This document shows, in pieces, positions 1-10,207 of a stretch of 64,000 bases of DNA (position 1 is its first letter; every line of letters begins with the position of its first letter). The position numbers and the translations under genes are program-made. The DNA lies in assembly GCF_964237555.1 (NCBI RefSeq), contig NC_091437.1:71729168-71793167 (forward strand), in the 5' to 3' direction. The notes under the pieces were generated by a model. It was not told the origin of the DNA. It did not search any database and saw only the letters and a list, made by a program, of their open reading frames with translations. This DNA comes from Oryctolagus cuniculus. Its lineage: Eukaryota > Chordata > Mammalia > Lagomorpha > Leporidae.

Positions 1-255
1 GTCCTGGTTGCCCCTCTTCCAGGCCAGCTCTCTGGCCTGGAAGGCAGTGGAGGATGGCCCAAGTGCTTGGGCCCTGCACCCCATGGGAGACCAGGGTAAG
101 CACCTGGCTCCTGCCTTCGGATCAGCGTGGTGCACTGGCCGCAGCGCGCCGGCCACAGCAGCCATTGGAGGGTGAACCAACGGCAAAGGAAGACCTTTCT
201 CTCTGTCTCTCTCTCTCACTGTCCACTTTGCCTGTCAAAAAAAAAAAAAAAAAAT
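1..255 (+). mobile_element. C-repeat SINE, cut by window start
   Basis: Body and 3' part of a young C-repeat SINE. The tRNA-like head lies outside the window. Body, CT-rich region (about 198-230) and A-tail (237-254) are intact. The open frame across it is an artefact of the SINE. Confidence 0.92.
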
Positions 256-370
256 CTATTGGTTCAAGCTACTAGCATAACAGCACAGTGCTAATCAGTA
301 CAATTGTAGATTTTATAGTATTTACTGGCCTCTATCATGAGAGTGTTTGAGGGCATTTCTGAGTGTAATT

Positions 371-653
371 TCTTTTTTTTTTTTTTTTTAAGATTTATTT
401 ATTTATTTGGGAGGCAGAGCTACAGACACAGAGAGCGAGGTCTTCCATTTGCTGGTTCATTCCCTAAATGGTTACAATGGCTGCAACTGGGCCATTCTGG
501 AGCCAGGAGCTTCTTCTGGGTCTCCCACGTGAGTGCAGGGGCCCAAGCACTTGGGCCATCTTCCAGTGCTTTCCCAGGTCATTAGCAGGGTGCTGGATGA
601 GATGGCAGTACTGCAGGCAGAGGCTTAACTTACTGTGTCACAGCACTGGCCCC
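371..653 (-). mobile_element. Older C-repeat SINE
   Basis: On the plus strand it reads as a T-run (373-389), TTTATTTATTTA, a GA-rich part, the SINE body and the reversed head ending 'cagcactggcccc'. It is diverged and slightly shortened in the body. Confidence 0.88.
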
Positions 654-772
654 TGATCATAGTTTCTTAATGGCAAAATGGAGATAAAAATTAAATGCTC
701 CTGTTAAATTTAATGAGATGTAGTGTCTGATTCCAATGTCTGTGCATAGTAGATGCTCAGTAAATTTTAGGT
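654..772 (+). repeat. MIR-like ancient SINE fragment
   Basis: The order is typical of MIR: 'aatggcaaaatggagata', then a 'taatgagatgtagtgtctg' segment, ending in 'agatgctcagtaaatttt'. It abuts the head end of the neighbouring SINE. Recognised by eye only. Confidence 0.65.
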
Positions 773-3289
773 ATTTTATTATTTGTAGTAATTGGCAATG
801 TTTTCTTCAGTAGCCATAATAGTTTTAGAAAATCTAGTCCTGATATGCCTATTCCAGAGGTATTTTTAATAGTACTTAAGAGAAAGAATAAAAAGTCAAA
901 GGTTTAAGCTACTATTCTATAAAAATTACTTCTTGTAGACTTGATAAGTATCAAATGGCAATGAGTTTGAAGTTACTGTTGACATACTTTTCATTAAATA
1001 GCCTAGTTCTAGGGATAGAGTCATGTGAAGACTTTGATGGCATTGCCAGTCCTGTAAATAGGTGGATTCCATATGTTGTGTTGCAGTGTGCCAAGGCATA
1101 TGCATGGCATTGGAAGGTTAAGGGGCCCTTTGAGATGCATGCCCACAGGAAGGAGAGCTGCACTGAGCTGAGAAGCATGGGTTGGAGGGGATGTGCTGCA
1201 AGGGAAAATGTTGAAAGAGCATTTGTCATTCCTAGCTTATGGTAATAAAATAACATATTATTTTCTTTTGGATGATTTTTTTTCTGTTTGTTCTGTCTAG
1301 CTTAGGAAGGCATTCATGTTATCCAAAGTGAGAATGTCATAAAGTAAAATTTTAAGAAAGGTCTATGGGGCACAATTCTGTTTTACTTTGCTGGACAGTA
1401 TCTGATTTGTTGAGAGACAGTTTCCTCCTAGCTCCGAGTCCACTGTGGGCACAGCTTCTATCGCAGTCATAAACAGGCAACTTTGAAAAGCTCAAAGTGC
1501 AACTCAACATGACTTTCTCAGTATAAGCCACAGTGCAGAAGCAAATGATAGGCTTTCTTCTCCAATGATGAGTGGTGGCTGGAAAGTAGCCTAGAAAGTA
1601 CTGCCCTTCCTAAACCAGGACATGGGGAGCTAGGGCATTCTGTCAGCAGGGATTGTAACACACACTGGAGGTGAACGTTTTAATAGGCTGATAGAGTTGT
1701 CATTGGAGTGAGGATTTACCAACTTAAAAAATAAGAATAGCTGTGTTGAAGAGCTGAGCAGCATTTTGTTAAACTGAACAATCCCATAGAGCTAGGAGGA
1801 CTGTGATGGTTCTTTATTTACCACCCAGTTTCTCTTGGTTTGTTCTTTAAATGATGCTTGGTTAAATTATCTGGCTTTAAGGCAGAATGTTTAAGATGTT
1901 TCAGATTCCAAGGTCTTTTGTCTGACTATGCTTCAGACTTTAAAATGAATCACAGCAAAAAGAGATTTAGCCACCAACCTAAAAAAAAATATAAATTCAT
2001 CTCATTTGAGACTTATGATGAAATAAAAAGTAAAATAATTTCTTGGAGACTTTCTTCCCCTCTTTTACTGGTATTTGTCTAATGAATCAAAATACCTCCA
2101 TTTATGTGCCTAGGCGCCTGGTGTCAGGCCCAGTGTTAGTTACTGAAGGTTGAGAGGTTAATATAAAGAAAAGACAAGATGGATTTAGTATCCAAAGTAG
2201 GTAAGGAAGAAAGCAATTTAAGCAGCTACTTTATTCAATGTGTATCCATAGAACTGATTAAAGGCCATATCTGTTGTCTCTTACTGCGTATTAAATGTTT
2301 GATTAGATCACTGTGTCCTGAATCACTAGATGTAACAATGGGCACCATTTTATTAAAATGTAAGGTCTTTACTTGAAACTTTCCAGCTCTTACAGATGAG
2401 GAAATTCCAAGCATTCTGCTATAACAGATAATGTTAGTGGGTAGCTGGTGGATGACGTCAAATATCAGAATGGTAAACAGCTTTGTTCACATAAACTGAA
2501 AATGTAGAAACTGGGATCAAGTGTTCTTACTTATGTCAGTGATCAGCAGATGGGTGGCCTATATATGCTCCCCTGTGGCCTGGCTGGGACTTCAGAGTTT
2601 TTGTGGGGCACAGCTGAGAGGTAGGAAGAGGCACAGAGCCTGGTAGTTTCCATGCACACCACCTGATGCAGCAAGGAAGATCCACGCATCTGGTTCCTGG
2701 AATTCTTTAAGATAATTCTTCTTCACTCCTTTATGGCAATTAATCTTTGCCTTGGAAACAGCTTGGTCTATCAGAAGAGAACTGTAGCTCACATGTTCAC
2801 AGTGCCATATGATGTCCAAGCCTTAGATGCTTTAAAGCTAATTTTATTAACTGTCTATTTTTCTGATGGCATGTAATAGCAAAGTTAGGGATATTAGCAA
2901 GTTCATCCAAGTTAGTTGGCAGAGTCACCCGAAGCCAGCTGGGATTACTAAGTAGTATGGATGGTAATTGCAGGAAGAGCAAAGGCTCTTTCTTGAAGGA
3001 TAAGACAAGAACTTCCTGCGCTAGAACCATCCTTGTGGCATTACTCTTCAGGATATGCTGACTGCTATTATCATCTGACTGAAGTGCTTGTCACAGTGTT
3101 GTGGCTGCTGTTAAGATGTAGTGCTATTTGCTGGTCATTTCAGGTAGGATTTGTAGTTTATGAGAGAACTCTAGGGAAACAGGTATATAATTTAACATTT
3201 GTATGTATATGGTAAGTAAAAACTGTTGAATTACAATGTAGCTCTTTAGTTCCAAGATTAATGGTGAAAGAGAGAATTTAAAGAAATTT
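773..3289. other. Unique AT-rich block, no gene seen
   Basis: No splice-bounded frame longer than about 100 codons and no recent repeat. At 951-1256 there are frames on both strands with no recognisable domain. A perfect CRE-type octamer TGACGTCA lies at 2453-2460, and a weak MIR-like 'cagatgaggaaatt' stretch near 2393. Probably intronic or intergenic filler. Confidence 0.5.
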
Positions 3290-3680
3290 GAAGGTATTTG
3301 TAGGACTTGTTCTGCATCTTGATGGGTGCTTGGGTTATACTGCCATTGTACATTTGTTAAAATTCAATGAACATTCACTTAAAATGTGTGCATTTCAATG
3401 TGAGTAAAATTTACCTTATGGAAATTGTAAAATATTGAACTCCAGTTAATTATATGCAAACTAAACTATTTAAAGGAGATGTACACTGATGCCTTTACTT
3501 TAGAGTACATTAAACATAAGTTGTATTGATGGGTGCCTAGAGGAAAAGGTGTGTGTTAAAGTATAATAAAAATGTGAATGCTGACATCCAGTTGGTGGGT
3601 ATACTGGTGTTTCCTGTAAAATTGTTTCAATTTTGCTGTATGTTTGAAAATTTTCCAAATATTATAGAATAAAAAAGAGA
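3290..3680 (+). mobile_element. Ancient L1 3' end (L1M type)
   Basis: The end of this block, 'gggtatactggtgtttcctg', then 'tttgctgtatgtttgaaaat' and 'aaaaaag', has the order of old mammalian L1 3' untranslated ends. The 5' boundary is approximate. No coding part remains. Confidence 0.5.
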
Positions 3681-4087
3681 CTTATGAAGTTGTTTTAACT
3701 TAGGATGACCAGAAAATAGGAAAAGTTGAGATTTTATGGTCATAAAATTCTATCTGTAGGCAACTAATGGGAGATGGTTGTATGTGCAAATCTGAAGCCT
3801 TAAGTCCCCAGAGGCCTGTGGAGATCACTTGTGTGGCTGAAGACCAAGCCCCAGCAAGCACCAGAACTGTGCTTGCTGAACAAGTAGCTACTCCAGGGCA
3901 CTGTGTGTTTTGCCTGCCACTGTATTTCCAGCTCCTAGCTTAGTGTGCCTACTTGAGTGTTTATGCTGCCTCTGTGTAGCATGACTATGTACAGACTGAA
4001 GACAATGTGAAAAAATAACAGTGAAGGGAGGAAAACAATTTTTAATGACTAGACTGATAATGTGATCCACAAGGTTGATGCTACATA
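3681..4087. other. Unique block, no gene seen
   Basis: A minus-strand frame (3888-4115) has no recognisable domain. Nothing else supports a gene or RNA. Confidence 0.4.
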
Positions 4088-4330
4088 TTGAGCCCTTGTC
4101 CCGACTGTTGAACAACTTAATACTTTATCCCTTTTAGTATTTTTTGATCTACTTAATACTATTGGTTGAACTCTGTAATTAACACACAATTATTCTTAGG
4201 TGTTTAAATTTTACTGAAAAGTGATCCCTGTTAAATACAAGAGTGGGAATAAGAGAGGGAGGAGATGTACAATTTGGGACATCCTCAATCTGACTTGCCC
4301 CAAATGATAGAGTTAGAGTTAAAAAAATTT
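4088..4330 (+). mobile_element. Rabbit L1 fragment (ORF2-3'UTR junction region)
   Basis: Collinear with the L1 copy at about 16782-16995: 'gactgttgaacaacttaata', the 'ttttagtattttttg' segment, 'actgaaaagtgatccctgtt' and 'aagagtgggaataagagagg' all recur there with few changes. It lacks the true L1 3' end and poly-A. Confidence 0.8.
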
Positions 4331-6059
4331 TAAAAGGACCATTTGTAGTTGGTTAAGGTGAAGTCTGTGGGGATGGTAGAGTTATTAATTCTTATTCTTC
4401 ATTCTTAGAGTGACCATCTATGTTTAGATATGATGTGATCTGCCTTCTGAGTAATTGCAAATGGATGATACTATCACTTTCTAATACAGGCTAAAGCCAC
4501 TATTTGTCATATATTACTCTACTAATAAATAAATGTTTTTGGATAATTGTTCCTGTCCCAGTTTCTATCACCTTCAATTGGATGTTGTTATAATGGTACA
4601 AGTTGTGGGTTTTTGTACCTAAAGTAGACACTTCCTCCCTCCTGTTGCTGATGTCGTTCAGTAATCCTGTACAGTTTGTAAGTAGCAGTTCTACCTTTTA
4701 GGCTTTACTACTCCCCTTTGAAATCTCCTCCCAAACATTTATGTACTTCAATCTTTTCCAAAGCCCCTGGCATCCCTTAATTCACATTGCTACCCTCTTT
4801 CATTGTACCCTGTGGGGCTCCTATTCTCTTCAATGTTCTGTAAGTCTTACAGTTTCTCAGTACTTCGCCTCTTGACAAAGCCATTTCCTCTCTGTCTTTG
4901 CTTTCTGTTCACACGTACAGGGACAGCAAACACTTAGGCAATAACTGTTCTGTACAAGGTGCACAAGTGCTGGGACACTGATCTGCTACTTAGCTTCCTC
5001 ATAGCGAGGGACAGAAATAACTAGACAGGCAACCACAAGTAAGAAATATTGTAAAAAGAGGTTTCTACAGGGTACCAGCATGGCATTGAGCTCAGATATA
5101 GACCTCAGAGATGTTTCCTAAAGAATGAAGTTAGCAGGATAGCAAGGAGGGCTTACCTCCGTGATTCCTCCAACCTCAGCACTCTTGGGTTTTTGCTGCT
5201 TCCCTAACTGAGTCCTCATGGCAGCCATTTTTAAAGAAGTGTTTCTATTTTCCTTATTCAATTCTAGCTCTATACAATTTCCACTTGATTGATAGTGTAT
5301 TTGGGCAATAAATTATGTCAGAATTATCAGTGTGGACCTTGTCACTATATTGAGAATTTAGAAGGTAGTTTGACAGATAGGGTTAAGTCTTGAAAATATG
5401 CAAAGAGGAAGGAACGAAATGCATTCATAAATGAGTGTCAGATGTCTCACTTATGACAGTGCGTATGGGAAGGTAAAACTGCCTATGCTCGAACACTCTC
5501 AGTATGGACAGGGCCCTCTGGCCCCTCCAATGTAGGTGTTGTCTAGGCCAAGGGACCAATATGGGCTTCCTTGTTCTTCCTGATTCTGCTTTAGAGACAA
5601 GGCGATTCCCATTCCAGGCTACAGCTTCCTGATTTTTTTGTTTTGTCTTGTTTTTATCTTGTGTGTGTGTGTTTCCATTTTATTCTTGAAATTGTCTTAT
5701 TTCAGAAAAAATTGTTATTCCTACCTTCTGTGTCTTTGGACAATTATTTATTTTAAAGCAAGATTCTCTGTGTTTTTTCTTCACTACTTACATTATGTCA
5801 CTTCTAATAACTGACCTCTTTTATTTCCTACCATTCAATGGAGATAATAGAAAAATGGCAGTGTAAGAAATGTGAAGCCACTCCACTCTCAAAACAGGAC
5901 AAGCTAACTACCTTTCTTGATTCTGATAAGCCCTGAATAAATGCTCTTTGTGGTCCCACATTGTTCTCTGTCAACTTTGGTGGGTAACTGCCATCCCCAT
6001 GGAACTGGTAGTCTATCTTGGACAGAGATCATACAGATTATCCCTGAAGGAGATGAATA
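4331..6059. other. Unique block, no gene seen
   Basis: Mixed AT-rich and moderately GC sequence with a small TG run near 5660. No long frame and no young repeat. I cannot assign any part of it. Confidence 0.45.
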
Positions 6060-6074
6060 AGAAGTTGTACTCCA

Positions 6075-6412
6075 GCCGGCGCATCGGCTCACTTGGCTAA
6101 TCCTCCACCTGCAGCGCCGGCACCTGGGTTCTAGTCCCAATTGGGGTGCCAGATTATGTCCTGGTTGCTCCTCTTCCAGTCCAGCTCTCTGCTGTGGCCC
6201 TGGAAGGCAGTGGAGGATGGCCCAAGTGCTTGGGCCCTGCACCTGCATGGGAGACCAGGAGGGGGCACCTGGCTCCTGGCTTCGGATCGGCGCAGCATGC
6301 CGGCCGCAGCGGCCATTTGGGGAGTGAACCAACGGAAGGAAGAGCTTTCTCTCTGTCTTTCTCTCTCTCACTGTGCACTCTGACTGTCAAAAAAAAAAAA
6401 AAAAAAAAAAAA
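6075..6412 (+). mobile_element. C-repeat SINE with target-site duplication
   Basis: Full-length: head 'gccggcgcatcggctcactt', body, CT region and a long A-tail (6389-6413). A near-perfect duplication flanks it: 'gaagttgtactccag' at 6061-6075 and 'gagttggactccag' at 6414-6427. Confidence 0.93.
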
Positions 6413-6427
6413 AGGAGTTGGACTCCA

Positions 6428-6719
6428 GAGATAAGACAGGGAACAATGAATAATATTGTTATCTAATCTTGAGGAAATTATAGGAAAATGATATGTATGT
6501 CCCTTTTTTTTAGGAAAAGAAGCCCTTTATATCTGATTGTCACAGGGTTCTGTGGCCTAAAATAAAATTAATAATCACTGCTGTAAGCTCATTGAGGGAC
6601 ATCATGATTGAAAAACTTTGATCTTTCCTTTTATGTATGTCATCTGATATAAGCACTTCAATCAAATGGCTTATGTATAGGCTTAGAAGTGTGTTTAAGA
6701 GAGTGTCGGGATAAGAATG
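6428..6719. other. Unique flank of the LTR element
   Basis: AT-rich sequence with no recognised feature, ending at the target site (ggatg, 6720-6724) of the LTR element. Confidence 0.5.
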
Positions 6720-6724
6720 GGATG

Positions 6725-7208
6725 TGTCGCTCCCCCTCTTTGTGGAGGAACGACACAAGACCCTGCGCTGTTCTTTCGTCTGCTCGGCCCTCCCCGGGTT
6801 TGCTGCTGGTTCTTCCCGGGTTGGCTACTATCCCTTCCACCTCCGTGGAAGGGCGGTTCCCCCTGGCCGCTTTCCCCACTTCCGCAGGGGAGCGGCACAC
6901 CGCCGGCCGGCTCGTCTCGGGGGCTGCACAGGTGTTCCTTCAGCTAGATGTTCCCCTTAGATGTTCCCCGGTGCATGCCGTCTCTCTCCTCCTTTATAGT
7001 CCTCCTCCGCCAATCCTAACTCGGCTGCCCACACGCCGAGTACGCTGCTCTCCTCCAATCAGGAGCAAGTCCTACTGTTTATTGGTTGAACTGGAGGCAG
7101 CTGTGCGGAAGCTGTTTACTTCTCTCCCAGCGCCATATTGTGGGAGAGCAGATGCATAGAATAAGTCTTAATTCCAGTAACTCAGTCTAGTCCGGATTGC
7201 TCCCCACA
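6725..7208 (-). repeat. 3' LTR of the non-coding element
   Basis: 484 bp, TG...CA ends in element sense. It contains two inverted CCAAT boxes, a TATAAA box near 6992-6998 (reverse strand) and a terminal inverted repeat of about 31 bp at 6725-6755. An AATAAA (7078-7083, reverse strand) lies upstream of the TATA box; none is seen downstream. Confidence 0.92.
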
Positions 7209-7229
7209 GATCCCCCTTTCTTTTTATTT
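7209..7229 (-). promoter_or_regulatory. Polypurine tract
   Basis: In element sense this is an A/G-rich run ending AAAGAAAGGGGGATC directly before the 3' LTR. That is the expected position and composition of the plus-strand primer of a retroelement. Confidence 0.8.
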
Positions 7230-7231
7230 TT

Positions 7232-7640
7232 GGCGTTGATACGCGCCTGTCTTCGGTGCCCCGTGGCACACACTCTGCTCTACTTGCTAGAGTTGCCACA
7301 GGTTCTTACAAGTCCTATCAATCAGGAAAACCGAATCCGGGTCCTCTCTTCGCCATGTTGTGAGGAGGTTTTTAGGCGCTGATGCATGCCTGTATTCGGT
7401 GCCCTGCAGCGCATGCTCTGCTCTGCCCGCAGGGGCTTACAAGCCCTAACAATCAGGCAAACCGAATCCAAGCCTTCTCATTGCCGTATTGTGGGGGAGG
7501 CCTTACTGATGTTAATTCGTGCCTGTCTTCGGTGACCTGCGGCGCATAAGCTGCTAGCTGCCCGCAGGTGCTCATCGCCTCACTTAATCAGGCAGACCGA
7601 ATCCAAGCTTTCTCATTGCCATGTTGAGGGGAGGCCTTTC
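7232..7640 (-). repeat. Three tandem repeats of about 131-143 bp inside the LTR element
   Basis: Units start near 7232, 7375 and 7503. Each contains on the plus strand '(a/c)ttcggtg(a/c)c', then a GC-rich centre, 'aatcagg(c/a)a.accgaat' and a 'cgccatgttgtgagg'-like end. The spacing of the ccgaat motif is 131 and 135 bp (7331, 7462, 7597). ATTCGGT and ACCGAAT pair as an inverted repeat within units; unit 2 adds the perfect hairpin gggcttacaagccc. The block lies right before the polypurine tract. Confidence 0.8.
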
Positions 7641-7964
7641 TATTTCTCTATTTCTCTATCTCCGGGCATTCCTATTTCTCCCATTTTACTTCTGTCTGCC
7701 AACATTCCTATTTCTCTCATCTTACTTCTAAACTTCTGTTTCTCTTATCCCTGCGGCCTCCCGGCGCCCCGAGGCTGCCTCTCGGCGGCTTCCCGGCTCT
7801 GAGCCACTTCAGCCCGCGCCTCTCTCATCTGCGCGGCTTGGCTTCGCGCGCTCCGCGGTCTCCACGCCCTTCGCGTCTGCACCACGGCCTCGCGCCAGCC
7901 CCGTTCCCTATCTATTCACGCCCCGTGCTCTCTCTGCACGCGGCGGCTTCCGCGAGTCACACAG
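7641..7964 (-). other. Pyrimidine-rich then CpG-rich interior of the LTR element
   Basis: 7641-7745 on the plus strand is built of 'cctatttctc'-like short repeats. 7746-7964 is strongly CpG-rich (many cgg, gcg and cgc steps). Neither part has a supported reading frame. Base composition differs sharply from the AT-rich surroundings, which fits a recent insertion that has not yet lost its CpGs. Confidence 0.6.
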
Positions 7965-8225
7965 CGTAGCTTACGTGTCCGCCACTAGCATTCAATCTAA
8001 GTTCCCCGGGCTAGCCTGGCGAATTCAACCCAGCTTACATCTCCGCCCCACGGTTTGGCTTCCCGTCCTTTGCTCCCCGGGCTAATCAGACGGATCCCAA
8101 TCTGGCTTACGTTTCAGCTTCTGGTTTCAACTTTTCGCCCCCCATTCCCGGGCTAACTTGAGAATCCCAAAGTGGCTTTCGTATCCGCCTCGGCCTGCCC
8201 CCCGCGGCTTCAATTTCCCTAACAT
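7965..8225 (-). repeat. About 71-bp imperfect tandem repeats, roughly 3.5 units
   Basis: The motif '(t/c)ccc(c)gggcta' recurs at 8004, 8075 and about 8146. Between copies lies '(a/t)(g/c)gcttac(g/a)t.tc.gcc' at about 7970, 8032, 8104 and 8174. Units have diverged by substitutions and small indels. No protein is encoded on either strand. Confidence 0.7.
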
Positions 8226-8289
8226 TTTTCTCTACCCGGTATGTTTCCCCAAACTTTCCTCCAACGATATTCCTCCCTCATTTCTCCTG

Positions 8290-8450
8290 GCCTCTCCCCA
8301 CAGTCCGCGTCCGAGTCTGTTTGTTCTAGCGTTCACTTTTGCTTTCGACCTTAGAGATTTCTCCCAGCTTCCCCCCGTAGTCCGTATCTGAGTCTATGCC
8401 TAGGCTTTCAATAGCTTCTTCCGGCACCCTTTTCGTCCGGCTTTTCCCTA
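8290..8450 (-). repeat. About 77-bp imperfect repeat pair in the leader
   Basis: The segments starting 'agtccgcgtccgagtct' (8302) and 'agtccgtatctgagtct' (8379) line up over their pyrimidine-rich flanks. Both carry a degenerate copy of the primer-site-proximal motif (reverse of GACTCGGA). Confidence 0.6.
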
Positions 8451-8499
8451 GGCTGTTTGCTAGTCTCTCTCTCCGATATTTTCCCAGTTCTTCCCGTTT

Positions 8500-8597
8500 C
8501 TTCCCTCTTAAGTTTGCTATCCGACCTAGGTTTCCTAATCCGAGTCATTTCTTCCCTCCTAAGTTTCCTATCCGCCCTAGGTTTCCTATCCGAGTCA
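8500..8597 (-). repeat. 51-bp tandem repeat next to the primer-binding site
   Basis: 'cttccctc(t/c)taagttt' begins at 8500 and 8551. Each unit ends in '(a)atccgagtca', so the 10 bases at the downstream end of the primer site are duplicated 51 bp further into the leader. Each unit also holds two CGGATAG(G/C)AAAC-type half-repeats. Confidence 0.8.
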
Positions 8598-8605
8598 CGG
8601 CACCA
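8588..8605 (-). promoter_or_regulatory. Primer-binding site, tRNA-His type
   Basis: In element sense TGGTGCCGTGACTCGGAT, three bases (TAA) after the LTR end. It is complementary to the 3' end of mammalian tRNA-His including CCA. The same 18 bases are present at 21085-21102. Confidence 0.88.
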
Positions 8606-8608
8606 TTA

Positions 8609-9092
8609 TGTCGCTCCCCCTCTTTGTGGAGGAACGACACAAGACCCTGCGCTGTTCTTTCGTCTGCTCGGCCCTCCCCGGGTTTGCTGCTGGTTCTTCC
8701 CGGGTTGGCTACTATCCCTTCCACCTCCGTGGAAGGGCGGTTCCCCCTGGCCGCTTTCCCCACTTCCGCAGGGGAGCGGCACACCGCCGGCCGGCTCGTC
8801 TCGGGGGCTGCACAGGTGTTCCTTCAGCTAGATGTTCCCCTTAGATGTTCCCCGGTGCATGCCGTCTCTCTCCTCCTTTATAGTCCTCCTCCGCCAATCC
8901 TAACTCGGCTGCCCACACGCCGAGTACGCTGCTCTCCTCCAATCAGGAGCAAGTCCTACTGTTTATTGGTTGAACTGGAGGCAGCTGTGCGGAAGCTGTT
9001 TACTTCTCTCCCAGCGCCATATTGTGGGAGAGCAGATGCATAGAATAAGTCTTAATTCCAGTAACTCAGTCTAGTCTGGATTGCTCCCCACA
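8609..9092 (-). repeat. 5' LTR of the non-coding element
   Basis: 484 bp, identical to the 3' LTR except at 9077. TATAAA lies on the reverse strand near 8876-8882, preceded in element sense by two ATTGG (inverted CCAAT) boxes. It is likely the element's RNA polymerase II promoter. The long plus-strand frames across this LTR are not genes. Confidence 0.92.
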
Positions 9093-9097
9093 GGATG

Positions 9098-9999
9098 CAG
9101 TTGGAGTTTCACCTAGAGAGAACTCCAGAGAAAGCCCTCAAATTTTGATATCCAAATTTAAACCTGGAAAATTACCAACTATATTTTCATGCTAAAAAAT
9201 TTTGGTGTTTATCAAGTTAGTAAACTATTTTTGTGATTCTCTATCTCCATAATAATTCAATTTAACTTATATTCAGGAATGAATTTTCATAGCTAGAGAT
9301 GTGGGAGTGTTCCCCACACAGGAAGATAGACTGAGTGCCTGGCATGTGCCCTGGCTCACAACCTGACAGCAGGAAATCATGTAATATATGTGCTGAATGA
9401 GTAATGGATATTAGATCTGTACTGTTTTTGGCACCAAAGTCAGAAACCAAATAGAAACAATAGTAATAATGAAAAGAGTAACTTTGAGAGTTTACTTGTC
9501 TCCTAAGGTCTTTATAACATACAGTCACATTAAAGGCAGATGGGCCAGTATCCCTTATAGCACTGTATCCCCTGATATAACTTATATATCCCCTGCATGC
9601 AAAGAATAGTTTGCTCACTGCTTTTTGGACTTACTGTGAGTTTATTGGTGAGGCCAAACAAGGTGCTTCAGCTCACTGCCCTGGTTGTGGTAGGTGAACT
9701 TCATAGTCCTTTGTGTGATGCCCTAGGGAACAATCCATTGCCAGGACTGCTCTGACCAAGGGCGAAACATGGTGGAAGGGAGGCAATGACAGTGGCCCTT
9801 TGTCTTCCTTTGGCAGTGACTCCTTCTATTTAGTTATTTGGACATAGCAATTATTTTTCAGTCAAGTAATGCAAAATAAGCTTACTCTTTTTCTTCCCCT
9901 GATTATTGCCAATAAACCTTTAAATTCTAAATAAATTATAATACATCTATTTAGGAGATTTGGATGTACTATGGTTTCAATATTAATAGAAGCTCCACA
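9098..9999. other. Unique flank, no gene seen
   Basis: Ordinary AT-rich sequence. The minus-strand frame at 9262-9618 (118 codons) has no recognisable motif, and no splice or promoter context supports it. Confidence 0.45.
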
Positions 10000-10207
10000 G
10001 GGCTGGTGCTGTGGAATAGTGGGTAAAGCTGCCACCTGCAGTGCCAGCATCTTATATGAGCACCAGTTCGAGTCCCGGCAGCTCCACTTCCAATCCAGCT
10101 CTCTCCTATGGCCTAGGAAAGCAGTAGAATATGGCCTAAGTCATTGGGCCCCTGCACCCATGTGTGAGACCCAGAAGAAGCCAAAAGAAAATTGTTTTTT
10201 AAAAAAA
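10000..10207 (+). mobile_element. Truncated older C-repeat SINE
   Basis: Head 'ggctggtgctgtggaatagt' and body are present to the 'gagacccagaagaag' region. The CT-rich 3' part is missing; an A/T-rich stretch follows. Confidence 0.85.

Larger units (their letters stand above)
6725..9092 (-). mobile_element. Non-coding LTR retroelement (endogenous retrovirus derivative)
   Basis: A complete element in reverse orientation, flanked by a 5-bp duplication (ggatg at 6720-6724 and 9093-9097). The order in element sense is: 5' LTR (8609-9092), TAA, primer-binding site (8588-8605), 1.4-kb interior, polypurine tract (7209-7229), 3' LTR (6725-7208). The LTRs differ at one of 484 positions (7193 C, 9077 T), so insertion was recent. 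The interior has no gag, pro, pol or env and no frame long enough to be one. Such elements need reverse transcriptase and integrase from a relative. The primer site matches the 3' end of tRNA-His. A link to the rabbit retrovirus RERV-H is possible, but I cannot test it here. Confidence 0.9.

Noticed and set aside
951..1256. Overlapping frames of about 100 codons on both strands
   Set aside because: Two antiparallel frames of similar size, no domain, no splice sites and no codon-usage reason to prefer either.
5904..6371. 155-codon minus-strand frame
   Set aside because: About two thirds is antisense SINE sequence; the rest has no recognisable domain.
7232..7640. CRISPR-like repeat array
   Set aside because: Units are contiguous 131-143-bp tandem copies without short identical repeats and unique spacers, in a mammalian genome.
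8396..9043. 215-codon plus-strand open frame, the longest in the window
   Set aside because: It runs antisense across the leader and 5' LTR of a minus-strand element, and its second half repeats exactly at 6689-7159 in the other LTR. No retroviral or host domain is seen.
6700..9100. CpG island marking a host gene promoter
   Set aside because: The CpG-rich DNA is wholly inside an LTR element bounded by a target-site duplication; no host exon is adjacent.
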